Shown: one piece after another, positions 19,415 to 27,140 of the stretch
How the letters are laid out: every line of letters starts with the position of its first letter
How positions within the stretch are numbered: the first letter of the stretch is position 1
From: Leptothrix cholodnii SP-6
GTDB lineage: Bacteria > Pseudomonadota > Gammaproteobacteria > Burkholderiales > Burkholderiaceae_C
NCBI RefSeq assembly: GCF_000019785.1
Contig: NC_010524.1
Span: forward strand, 1,984,001 to 2,048,000
Direction of reading: 5' to 3'
DNA: 64,000 nt
Translations under genes and position numbers: made by a program
Notes under the pieces: generated by a model
Seen by the model: only the letters and a program-made list of their open reading frames with translations
What the model was told of the DNA's origin: nothing
Database searches by the model: none

Positions 19415-20172
19415 GCCTCGTGCCTGCGCTCGAACTGCTCGACGTCCACAAGCGCTTCGGTGCGACCGGGATCATCCGCGGCGCCCGGTTGCAGGTGCGC
19501 GCGGGCGAGCGGGTGGCGATCATCGGCCCGAACGGCGCGGGCAAGTCGACGCTGTTCAACCTGATCAGCGGCCGGCTGGCGCCCGACCGCGGCGAGATCC
19601 GCCTGCACGGCCAGCGCATCGACGGCCTGGCGCCGCATCAGGTCAATCGCCGCGGGCTGGCGCGCAGCTTCCAGGTCAGCAACCTGTTCGCGCGCCTGAG
19701 CGCGTTCGAGAACATCCGCTGCGCCGTGCTCTGGAGCCTGGGCTACCGCTACACCTTCTGGCGTTTCCTGGCCGACCTGCGCGATGCCAACCAGCGCGCC
19801 GACGCCGTGCTGGCGCAGATCGGCCTGGCCCGGCGCCGTGACGTGCCGGCGATGAACCTGACGTATGCCGAGCAGCGCGCGCTCGAGATCGGCATCACCA
19901 TCGCCGGCGGCGCGCCGGTGGTGCTGCTCGACGAGCCCACCGCCGGCATGAGCCGCAGCGAAACACAGCGCTGCGTGCAGCTGATCCGCGAGGTCACGGC
20001 CGGCCGCACGCTGCTGATGGTCGAACACGACATGGCGGTGGTGTTCGAGCTGGCCGACCGCATCGCGGTGCTGGTGCACGGCGAGGTGATCGCCTTCGAC
20101 ACCCCCGCGGCGGTGCGCGCCGATGCGCGCGTGCAGGCGGCCTACCTCGGCGCGGGGAATGCGCATGCTTGA
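19411..20172 (+). CDS. ABC transporter ATP-binding protein (LivG family)
   Basis: A 253-residue ATPase starting at GTG 19411, which overlaps the livM stop (GTGA). Walker A is GPNGAGKST near residue 41, the signature loop is the LivG-type variant LTYAEQRALEIG instead of LSGGQ, Walker B is VVLLDEPTAGM, and the switch histidine is in MVEHDM. It powers the LivHM channel together with LivF. The 3' end overlaps the start of the livF-type gene. Confidence 0.92.
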   Translation: MSLVPALELLDVHKRFGATGIIRGARLQVRAGERVAIIGPNGAGKSTLFNLISGRLAPDRGEIRLHGQRIDGLAPHQVNRRGLARSFQVSNLFARLSAFENIRCAVLWSLGYRYTFWRFLADLRDANQRADAVLAQIGLARRRDVPAMNLTYAEQRALEIGITIAGGAPVVLLDEPTAGMSRSETQRCVQLIREVTAGRTLLMVEHDMAVVFELADRIAVLVHGEVIAFDTPAAVRADARVQAAYLGAGNAHA

Positions 20173-20872
20173 AGTCGCCGGCCTGCACGCCTTCTACGAC
20201 AAGAGCCACGTGCTGCACGGTGTCGACCTGACGGTGGGCGAGGGCGAGATCGTCAGCCTGCTGGGCCGCAACGGCGCCGGGCGTTCGACCACCGTCAAGG
20301 CCGTCATGGGGCTGGTCGAGGCACGCGGCTCGGTGCGCTGGCAGGGCCGGCAGCTGCTCGGCCGCCGGGCCTTCGAGATCGCCCGCCTCGGCGTCGGCTA
20401 CGTGCCCGAGAACCGTGAGATCTTCGCGCGCCTGACGGTGCACCAGAACCTGCTGCTGGGCCAAAAGAGCGGCCGCCAGCCGGGCCGCCGGCCGGGCGGC
20501 TGGTCGTTCGACGACGTGTACACGCGGTTCCCGCACCTGGCGGCGCGCCAGCACAGCCCCGCCGGCGTGCTGTCGGGTGGCGAGCAGCAGATGCTCACGC
20601 TGTGCCGCACGCTGATGGGCGACCCCGCGCTGATCCTGATCGACGAGCCGACCGAAGGCCTGGCGCCGCAGCTGGTCGAGCAGGTGGCGGCCCTGCTGCT
20701 GGCGCTGCGCGAGCGCGGCACGGCGGTGCTGCTGGTCGAGCAGAAGTTGACGCTCGCGCTGCAGGTGTCGGCGCGCTGCCTGGTGATGGGGCACGGCCGG
20801 GTGGTGTTTGCCGGCACGCCGGCCGACCTGCGCGCGCAGGCCGGCGTGCGCCGGGAGTGGCTCGAGGTCTGA
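20165..20872 (+). CDS. ABC transporter ATP-binding protein (LivF family), Walker A lysine replaced by arginine
   Basis: A 235-residue ATPase (ATG 20165; ATG 20159 is equally possible and adds two residues). Walker A reads GRNGAGRST, with arginine where the P-loop lysine normally is. The rest is intact: LSGGEQQ signature, ALILIDEPTEGLAP Walker B, and a Q-containing switch (LLVEQKL) typical of LivF. The partner LivG keeps a normal P-loop, so one of the two sites may be weak or the arginine tolerated. Substrate is not determinable; LivHMGF systems carry branched-chain amino acids, amides, urea or aromatic acids. Confidence 0.9.
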   Translation: MLEVAGLHAFYDKSHVLHGVDLTVGEGEIVSLLGRNGAGRSTTVKAVMGLVEARGSVRWQGRQLLGRRAFEIARLGVGYVPENREIFARLTVHQNLLLGQKSGRQPGRRPGGWSFDDVYTRFPHLAARQHSPAGVLSGGEQQMLTLCRTLMGDPALILIDEPTEGLAPQLVEQVAALLLALRERGTAVLLVEQKLTLALQVSARCLVMGHGRVVFAGTPADLRAQAGVRREWLEV

Positions 20873-21048
20873 GCCGGCCGTGATGCAGGCACGCGGGCTG
20901 CCGCTGGTGTGCGTCTTGCATGTCCGGCTGGCTCCCTGTCTGGCGGCGCTGGCCGCGAAAGAGAGTCCAATGCATGGCTTCGGGGTGCCACGCAGGCCGC
21001 ACCCCACACCGAACTGCGGTCGAACCCACGGGCGCCGCCAGGAATCAC

Positions 21049-22032
21049 ATGGTCAGAATCAAACTGTCGCTCGAACTCAACTACGCGGTCGCGCACCCGG
21101 GCTGCGACTTCGTGTTCAACATCCACGCCGCGCACACCCGCTGCCAGACGGTGGTCGAAGAAAAGCTGCTGCTCAGCCAGGCGGTGCCCTCCGAGATCCA
21201 CACCGATCCGTCGAACGGCAACCGCTCGTTGCGGCTGTCGGCCGCGCCGGGCCCGCTGAAGGTCAACTACGACGCCACCGTCGACCTGACCCACCACGTC
21301 GCCGTGCCGCAGCAGATCGACGAGGTGCCGGTGGCGCGCCTGCCGTCGCACGTGCTGCCCTACGTCTACCCGAGCCGCTACTGCCAGTCCGACCGGCTGG
21401 GGCGTCTGGCGATCGCCGAGTTCGGCCATCTCTGGAAAGGCTATTCGCGGGTGCAGGCGATCCGCGACTGGGTCAACCAGCGCGTGGCCTTCATGCCCAA
21501 CACCACCAACTCCAACACCTCGGCGGCCGACACGCTGCTCGAGCGGGTGGGTGTGTGCCGCGACTTCGCGCACCTGATGATCGCGCTGTGCCGCGCGGTC
21601 AACATCCCGGCGCGGTTCACCACCGGCTTCGACTACGGCGCCGATCCGGCGCTGGGCCCGCCGGACTTCCATGCCTACGTCGAGTGCTATCTCGGCGACC
21701 GCTGGTATCTGTTCGATCCGTCGGGCACCGCGATCCCGATGGGCTTCGTGCGCCTGGCCACCGGCCGCGACGCCGCCGACGTGGCGTTTGCCACCATCTT
21801 CGGCTCGGTGCAGTCGCCGCCGCCGCTGATCCAGGTGCATGCCATCACCGACATGCAGCACAACTTCGAGCTGCCGCGCCATCGCTTCGAGGCGCTGTCG
21901 ACCGACACCGGCTCGGCCAACGAACACCAGCCGCCGCAGACCGAAGCGGCCGTGGCCGCCGCGCCGGGTCTGGCCGCCGTGCCGCCGGCGGTGGCGACCG
22001 GCCCGGTGCTGGTGAAGGCGGCGCCGATCTGA
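21049..22032 (+). CDS. Transglutaminase-like cysteine protease-fold protein
   Basis: A 327-residue protein with an N-terminal beta domain and a transglutaminase-like core. The predicted catalytic triad is Cys170 in GVCRDFAHL, His in FHAYVECYL and Asp in WYLFDPSG. A C-terminal Ala/Pro-rich tail of about 40 residues is likely disordered. No signal peptide is visible, so it is probably cytoplasmic. Members of this family act as peptidases or amidases of unknown substrate and are common in proteobacteria. ATG 21049 was chosen since homology starts directly after it; 176 bp separate it from livF. Confidence 0.85.
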   Translation: MVRIKLSLELNYAVAHPGCDFVFNIHAAHTRCQTVVEEKLLLSQAVPSEIHTDPSNGNRSLRLSAAPGPLKVNYDATVDLTHHVAVPQQIDEVPVARLPSHVLPYVYPSRYCQSDRLGRLAIAEFGHLWKGYSRVQAIRDWVNQRVAFMPNTTNSNTSAADTLLERVGVCRDFAHLMIALCRAVNIPARFTTGFDYGADPALGPPDFHAYVECYLGDRWYLFDPSGTAIPMGFVRLATGRDAADVAFATIFGSVQSPPPLIQVHAITDMQHNFELPRHRFEALSTDTGSANEHQPPQTEAAVAAAPGLAAVPPAVATGPVLVKAAPI

Positions 22033-22081
22033 GGCGGGGGCCGGCCTTCGGCGGACGCTGCCGGCCTCTAAACTCGGCGCG

Positions 22082-22546
22082 ATGAGCGCGATTCCCTTCC
22101 CGATCCACATCCCGTTCGTCGAACTGCTCGGCTTCGAGCTGATGCGATTCGACGGCGGCGAGGCCGAGATCCACTACGAGCCGCGGGCCGAGCAGCTCAA
22201 TTCCTTCGGCGTGCTGCACGGCGGCGCCTGCATGACGCTGCTCGACGTCGTGATGGCGCACGCCGCACGCAGCAGCAACCTGTCGATGGGCGACGCCAGC
22301 CCCGGCGTGGTGACGGTGGAGATGAAGACCTCGTTCATGCGCCCCGGCGAAGGCCGGCTGCGCGCGGTCGGCAAGATCCTGCACCGCACCAGCACGCTGG
22401 CCTTCACCGAGGGCCGGGTGCTCAACGCCGCCGGCGCCCTGTGCGCCCATGCCACCGGCACCTTCAAGTTCGTGCGCCGCCTGCCGGCCGAGGGCCGCCA
22501 GATCCGCGAACTGCAGCGCAAGCTCGACGGCGCCGGCTCGGACTGA
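22082..22546 (+). CDS. PaaI-family hotdog thioesterase
   Basis: A 154-residue hotdog protein. The signature FGVLHGGACMTLLDVVMAHAA lies near residue 41, with the catalytic Asp in the LLD turn, followed by TVEMKTSFMRPG. It hydrolyses acyl- or aryl-CoA thioesters in the cytoplasm; the substrate is unknown. It starts 49 bp after the transglutaminase gene and is followed after 31 bp by an ElaA-like gene, so these three may be one transcript. Confidence 0.85.
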   Translation: MSAIPFPIHIPFVELLGFELMRFDGGEAEIHYEPRAEQLNSFGVLHGGACMTLLDVVMAHAARSSNLSMGDASPGVVTVEMKTSFMRPGEGRLRAVGKILHRTSTLAFTEGRVLNAAGALCAHATGTFKFVRRLPAEGRQIRELQRKLDGAGSD

Positions 22547-22577
22547 TCGGCATTCGGACACCGCGAACCTCACCCAC

Positions 22578-23045
22578 ATGGCGAACATCGAATTTCACTG
22601 GACCTGGGCCCGCTTCAATGAGCTCGGCCTCGACGACCTCTATGACGCGCTGGCGCTGCGCTGCCAGGTGTTCATCGTCGAGCAGGAGCCTTATCTGGAC
22701 GTCGACGGCCTCGACCGCCAGAGCTGGCACCTGATCGGCCGCGACGCGCAGGGCGTGGTGCAGGCCTACGCGCGGGTGGTCGACCCGGGCCTGAAGTACG
22801 ACGAGCCGTCGCTCGGCCGGGTCGTCACGCCCGCCGCGATGCGTGGCACCGGCGCCGGCGACGCGCTGCTGGCCGAGGCGATGCGGCGCTGCGACGCGGT
22901 CTGGCCCGGCCGGGCCAACCGCATCAGCGCGCAGGCGCACCTGCAGCGCTTCTACGGCCGCCACGGCTACGTGGCGCTGGGCGAGATCTACATGGAAGAC
23001 AACATCCCGCACATCGAGATGCTGCGCCCGCCCCGCGACCGCTGA
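22578..23045 (+). CDS. elaA: GNAT-family acetyltransferase, ElaA-like
   Basis: A 155-residue protein that follows E. coli ElaA closely: LYDALALRCQVFIVEQEPYLDVDGLD near residue 19, then QAYARVVDPG, GRVVTPAAMRGTGAGDALLAEAM (acetyl-CoA loop), ISAQAHLQRFYGRHGYVALGEIY and a final GIPHIEM-like NIPHIEML. The natural substrate is not known. A second ElaA-type domain occurs fused to a thioesterase at 41789-42649. Confidence 0.88.
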   Translation: MANIEFHWTWARFNELGLDDLYDALALRCQVFIVEQEPYLDVDGLDRQSWHLIGRDAQGVVQAYARVVDPGLKYDEPSLGRVVTPAAMRGTGAGDALLAEAMRRCDAVWPGRANRISAQAHLQRFYGRHGYVALGEIYMEDNIPHIEMLRPPRDR

Positions 23046-23066
23046 AGATCGATCCTCGGCGGCCCC

Positions 23067-24539
23067 TCAGACCCGTCGCCGTTCGTGGTCGGCCTGGCCG
23101 TAGAAGGCCTGCTTCTGCTCGTACATGAGCTTGTCGGCGCGGTGCAGGGTGGCTTCCAGGCGCTCGCCGGGCTGGGAGATCGCCACGCCGATGGCCAGTT
23201 GCAGCGGGTCGCCGCCGTGGAACTGGTTGTTCAGCGCGACCAGGGCCTGGATCTGCGCCGCCACCTGATCGGCCGCCGCCGACTCGGTCATCGGCAGCAG
23301 CACGGCGAACTCGTCACCGCCGATGCGCGCCACCGTGGCCGGGGGCTCCACCGCCTTGGCCAGCACCTCGCCGGCACGGCGCAGCAGCGTGTCGCCGGCG
23401 CGGTGGCCGAATTCGTCGTTGACCTGCTTGAGGCCGTTCAGGTCGATCGACATCACCGCCACCGGATGGCTGGCCTTGCGCTCCAGCCGGTGCAGTTCGT
23501 CGTCGAAGTAGGAGCGGTTGCGCAGCTTGGTCAGCACGTCGTGCTTGCCGAGGAACTCCAGGTAGGCCTCGGCCTTGCGCCGGGCGGTGATGTCGGTCAG
23601 CGACACCTGCACCAGCGACCAGTCGTCCTCGTGCCCGGGCAGCACCGCGAACTGCAGGTGCACGTGCAGCGCTTCGCCGTCGAGCGCGTAGTTCACCGTC
23701 TCGCGCTGCTGGTAGAGCTTGCCGGCCCACAGCTCGATCAGCTGCTCGGTGAAGGGCCGGCGCATCTCGTCGCGGAAGACGTCGGGCAGGCGCCTGAGCA
23801 GGGTCGGCTTGTCCGCCGCGCGGAACATCGTCAGCGTCTGGCGGTTGACGTCGACCACCCGGATCTCGGCCATGCAGCGTTCGACGAATTCGGGGTGCAC
23901 GTCGGTGAAGACGCGGAAGTCGACGATGCCCTGCTGCCGCACCTCGTCGATCAGCCGCTTCACGCCGGAGAAGTCCTCCACCCACAGCGAGACCGGCGAA
24001 TGCTGGAACAGGCCTTCGGCGTAGCGTTCGCTGCGCTGCAACTCCTGGCGAGCCCGCTCGCGCGCGCTGATGTCCTCCAGCGACAGCAGCACCCGGTCCC
24101 AGCGCCCCTCGTGGCCGGGCAGCACCCGCACCTGCAGCGCCACGTCGAGCCGGCGGCCGTCGAGCGTGTAGTTGACGCTCTGGCTGGCATAGGCCAGCGC
24201 ACCGCTCCACAGCTGCACCAGCTCTTCCACATGGCGCTCGAGCATGTCGTCGCGGAACACCCGGTCCAGGCCGGCCAGCAGGGTGGGCAGGTCGGCGGCG
24301 CCGAACAGCTCCAGGGTGCGGCGGTTCACCTTCAGCACCTTGAGCTGGCGGGTGCACTGGGTGATGCGGGAGCGATCGGCCAGCAGATGTGCCCGCAGGT
24401 CGCGCACGCCCTCGGCCCGCCAGCGCTCGAACAGCGCGGCCAGCCCGCTGAAGTCCTCCAGCCACAGCGACACCGGCGCGAGCTCGAACATCTGGGCGAG
24501 GTCCTGGTCGGCGAGGTGGAGGGGATCGACGGGCGTCAT
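23067..24539 (-). CDS. Diguanylate cyclase with two tandem, internally duplicated sensor domains
   Basis: A 490-residue soluble protein. Two similar N-terminal blocks of about 150 residues (PAS-like) share LWLEDFSG/LWVEDFSG, VNRRTLELFGAADLPTLL/VNRQTLTMFRAADKPTLL and VLPGHEGRW/VLPGHEDDW. They are joined by a short coiled linker to a GGDEF domain with ARIGGDEFAVLL and the HDVLTKLRNRSYF opening. The active-site GGDEF is intact, so c-di-GMP synthesis is likely; the RxxD inhibitory site is not seen at its usual place. No transmembrane segment is visible. ATG 24539 is the start that leaves the first repeat complete. Confidence 0.88.
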   Translation of the reverse strand: MTPVDPLHLADQDLAQMFELAPVSLWLEDFSGLAALFERWRAEGVRDLRAHLLADRSRITQCTRQLKVLKVNRRTLELFGAADLPTLLAGLDRVFRDDMLERHVEELVQLWSGALAYASQSVNYTLDGRRLDVALQVRVLPGHEGRWDRVLLSLEDISARERARQELQRSERYAEGLFQHSPVSLWVEDFSGVKRLIDEVRQQGIVDFRVFTDVHPEFVERCMAEIRVVDVNRQTLTMFRAADKPTLLRRLPDVFRDEMRRPFTEQLIELWAGKLYQQRETVNYALDGEALHVHLQFAVLPGHEDDWSLVQVSLTDITARRKAEAYLEFLGKHDVLTKLRNRSYFDDELHRLERKASHPVAVMSIDLNGLKQVNDEFGHRAGDTLLRRAGEVLAKAVEPPATVARIGGDEFAVLLPMTESAAADQVAAQIQALVALNNQFHGGDPLQLAIGVAISQPGERLEATLHRADKLMYEQKQAFYGQADHERRRV

Positions 24540-24664
24540 CGCGGGTGGGCGGGCTGTGGGTGGGTGATGGGGACGGGGCGAGGGCGATCGCCACGGCGGT
24601 GGCGGGGCGCAGTCTCGCATGAGACGGGCGAGGCAGCCGCGGTGCCCGCCGGTCTGCGGCCCGA

Positions 24665-25888
24665 TCACCAGTCCCCGCGCAGCAGTTCCGGCGCCGACCA
24701 GGCGGCGCGCAGGCCGATCCAGCGGTTGGTCGGCAGCGCGCTGCGTTCGGTGCCGGCCTCGAGGCCCAGCAGCCAGCCGCCGCCCGGTTCCCAGGTGAGC
24801 GCGCTGGCCAGCCGGGTGATCGGGTGGTTGCCGTCCAGGCCGGCGTCGGCGCTGACCAGGGTCGCGCCCGGGCCGACCAGGCGGTGCGTGGCGCTGGCCC
24901 GCTCGGCGCGCAGGCCCACGATCCAGCCCTGGCCGAGCAGGCGCTGCACGTCGAGCCAGCCGGCGCGGGTGGTGCCGCGGTAGTCGGTGATGCCCAGTTG
25001 CGCCGCCAGCGTGCCGCGGTCGCGCTGCAGCAGGCCGGCGGCGGTGACGATCCAGCCGCTGTCGTGGCCGTCCCACATCAGGCTGCCGCCGAGCAGCCGG
25101 GTCTGGCCGTCGAAGCAGGCCACCGCGGCCAGGCTGCGGCGGCAGTCGGGCTGGCCGTGGGTGTGCGGCGCATCGGCGGCGGCCGAGGGCGTGCCGCGGG
25201 CCCGGGGTGCCAGCGACGCGGCGAAGCCGCTCAGGTTCCAGTCGCCCCAGCTGCCGCCGAGATGGACCGCCGGTGCCAGCCGGCCGTCCAGGCCGCCGGG
25301 CCAGGTGCGGGCGCGCCAGAGGCCGGCGTCGACGCTCTGCAGCCCTTCGGCCACGCCGCGCTCCCAGCGCAGGTTCAGGCCGTCGGAGATCCAGTCGTCG
25401 TTGAGGACCAGGCGCTTGGCCAGCGGCGCCAGCGCGTAGCGGTCGAAGTGGCCGGCGCCGGTCAGCACCGGTCCCATCGGCACGCGGTCGCGGCCCAGCT
25501 GCACCGACAGCCGGTCCAGGCCGATCTGCCAGCGGCTGTCGAGCCGGGCGGCCTCGGTGTGCACGCGGTCGCTGCCGTGCTTGCCGATCGCCAGCACCGC
25601 GCCCTGCCGCTGGCCGAAGGCCAGCGCCGCTTCCAGCGTGGCGTGCTCCAGGCCCGGGCCGCTGCGGTCGGCGGCGGTCTGGCCGCTGCCGGGCAGGCCG
25701 GGATGACGTGCGGCCGGCAGGCGCTCGCTGGCGCTCATCGACGTCACCGCCGCCGCGGCGCCGATGCGCCAGCCGGGGGTTGCGGGCAGGGGATCCTGGC
25801 TCAGGTCGTGAGCCAGTGTCGGGGCCGTGGCACTGAAGCAGGCAGCGGCCAGGGCGGCGCGACGCAGGAACGGGGGCGGGATGGGCAT
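24665..25888 (-). CDS. Predicted outer-membrane beta-barrel protein linked to the MbnH/MbnP module
   Basis: A 407-residue protein with a Sec signal peptide (cleavage after TLAHD-like region, about residue 27). The mature part is rich in alternating polar/hydrophobic strands with many Trp/Gly/Arg turns and ends with a terminal aromatic (GDW), as outer-membrane barrels do. I do not recognise a named family. Two His-containing loops are seen (DAPHTHGQPDC). It starts 41 bp after the MbnH-like stop on the same strand and is probably in that operon; a role in passing copper or the MbnP partner across the outer membrane is speculation. Confidence 0.6.
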   Translation of the reverse strand: MPIPPPFLRRAALAAACFSATAPTLAHDLSQDPLPATPGWRIGAAAAVTSMSASERLPAARHPGLPGSGQTAADRSGPGLEHATLEAALAFGQRQGAVLAIGKHGSDRVHTEAARLDSRWQIGLDRLSVQLGRDRVPMGPVLTGAGHFDRYALAPLAKRLVLNDDWISDGLNLRWERGVAEGLQSVDAGLWRARTWPGGLDGRLAPAVHLGGSWGDWNLSGFAASLAPRARGTPSAAADAPHTHGQPDCRRSLAAVACFDGQTRLLGGSLMWDGHDSGWIVTAAGLLQRDRGTLAAQLGITDYRGTTRAGWLDVQRLLGQGWIVGLRAERASATHRLVGPGATLVSADAGLDGNHPITRLASALTWEPGGGWLLGLEAGTERSALPTNRWIGLRAAWSAPELLRGDW

Positions 25889-25929
25889 CGGGGTCGTGTG
25901 ACGGTGTCGGGGTCGATGAACCGGCGCAC

Positions 25930-27126
25930 TCAGCGCGCGGGCGTGCTCACGAAGGGATCGGACAGCGCCGGATCGCCCAGCAGCCGTTCGTCGGTCAGCG
26001 TGCGCAGGAAGGCGATCAGGTCGGCCTTGTCCTGGGCGCTCAGGTTGATGCGGGCGATCAGGCCGTCCTTGAACGGATTGGCACGGCCGTCGCCGGCCAG
26101 CGGGCCGTCGGCGATCACGCGCCCGCCGGCGGCGTAGAAGTCGAGCACCTCCTCCAGCGTGGCCATCGTGCCGTCGTGCATGTAGGGCGCCGTGACGGCG
26201 ATGTTGCGCAGGCTCGGCGCGCGGAACTTGCCCATGTCGGGCGCCGCCTCGGTGAAGGAGAACAGACCTTGGTTGGGGAACGGAAAGGCGCCGCTGCCGC
26301 CGATGTTGTAGAGCCCGGTGTTGCGGAACGGCGTCTCGACCTGGCGCAGGCCGTTGTAGATCACCTGCTCGTTGAAGTTGAAGCTGCCGTGGCAGTGGAA
26401 ACATTCGGCCTGTTCGCCGAAGAAGAGCGTCTGGCCGCGTTGTTCGGCGTCGCTCAGCGTGGCCCGGTTCTGCCGGGCCCGGTCGTAGCGGCTGTCGGCC
26501 GAGATCATGCTGCGCTGGAAGCTGGCGATCGCGCGGATCACGTTGTCCCAGTTCAGCGCACCGGGCTGGCCCGGAAAGGCCGCGGCGAACAGCCGGCCGT
26601 AGTCGGGCGCGCTGCTGCCCGAGATGCGGGCCAGCACCTCGAACTTGTTGGCGTCGTTGACGCCCATCTCCACCGGCCGGGTGCCGAAGAGCGGCGTGAG
26701 CATCTGGGTTTCCAGCGTCACCAGCGTCGGGTTGGCCCAGGTCAGCGTCGCGTTGTAGATGACGTTGACCAGGCTCTGCGAATTGCGCGGGTGGCTCTCG
26801 CCGGTGGAACCCACGGCGGTGGTGAGCCCGTCGGTGAAGGCCTTGTCCTGCAGGTGGCAGCTGCCGCAGGACTGCGTGCCGTTGCCCGACAGGCGCCGTT
26901 CGTAGAACAGGAAGCGGCCGAGCTCGACCCGGGCCGCCGTGGTCGGGTTGTCGGCCGAGTCGCGTGGCGCCGGGAAGTCGGCCGGAACGGCGAAGGTCCA
27001 GCCCTCGGAATTGCTCAGCCCGGTCTCGGTGACCTGGGTACCCCCGCCACCGCAGGCCGCCAGGGCGGCCCCGAGCAGGGCCAGGCCGGCGAGCCGGACC
27101 CGGGATTTCACGCTGCCTCGCGACAT
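25930..27126 (-). CDS. MbnH-family di-haem c-type enzyme (MauG/cytochrome c peroxidase superfamily), lipoprotein
   Basis: A 398-residue lipoprotein: lipobox LAAC near residue 25, first haem site CGSCH at residues 87-91, second CFHCH near residue 245, and the C-terminal APYMHDGTMATLEEVL segment typical of MauG/CCP enzymes. The conserved FRAPSLRNI block is present. MbnH enzymes oxidise a tryptophan of the partner MbnP to kynurenine, creating a copper site. The ATG at 27126 has GGAGG 6 nt upstream and sits 14 bp after the MbnP-like stop, so the pair is co-transcribed. The general di-haem peroxidase assignment is certain; the MbnH subgroup rests on the MbnP neighbour. Confidence 0.88.
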   Translation of the reverse strand: MSRGSVKSRVRLAGLALLGAALAACGGGGTQVTETGLSNSEGWTFAVPADFPAPRDSADNPTTAARVELGRFLFYERRLSGNGTQSCGSCHLQDKAFTDGLTTAVGSTGESHPRNSQSLVNVIYNATLTWANPTLVTLETQMLTPLFGTRPVEMGVNDANKFEVLARISGSSAPDYGRLFAAAFPGQPGALNWDNVIRAIASFQRSMISADSRYDRARQNRATLSDAEQRGQTLFFGEQAECFHCHGSFNFNEQVIYNGLRQVETPFRNTGLYNIGGSGAFPFPNQGLFSFTEAAPDMGKFRAPSLRNIAVTAPYMHDGTMATLEEVLDFYAAGGRVIADGPLAGDGRANPFKDGLIARINLSAQDKADLIAFLRTLTDERLLGDPALSDPFVSTPAR

Positions 27127-27140
27127 CGGTGCCTCCTGTC

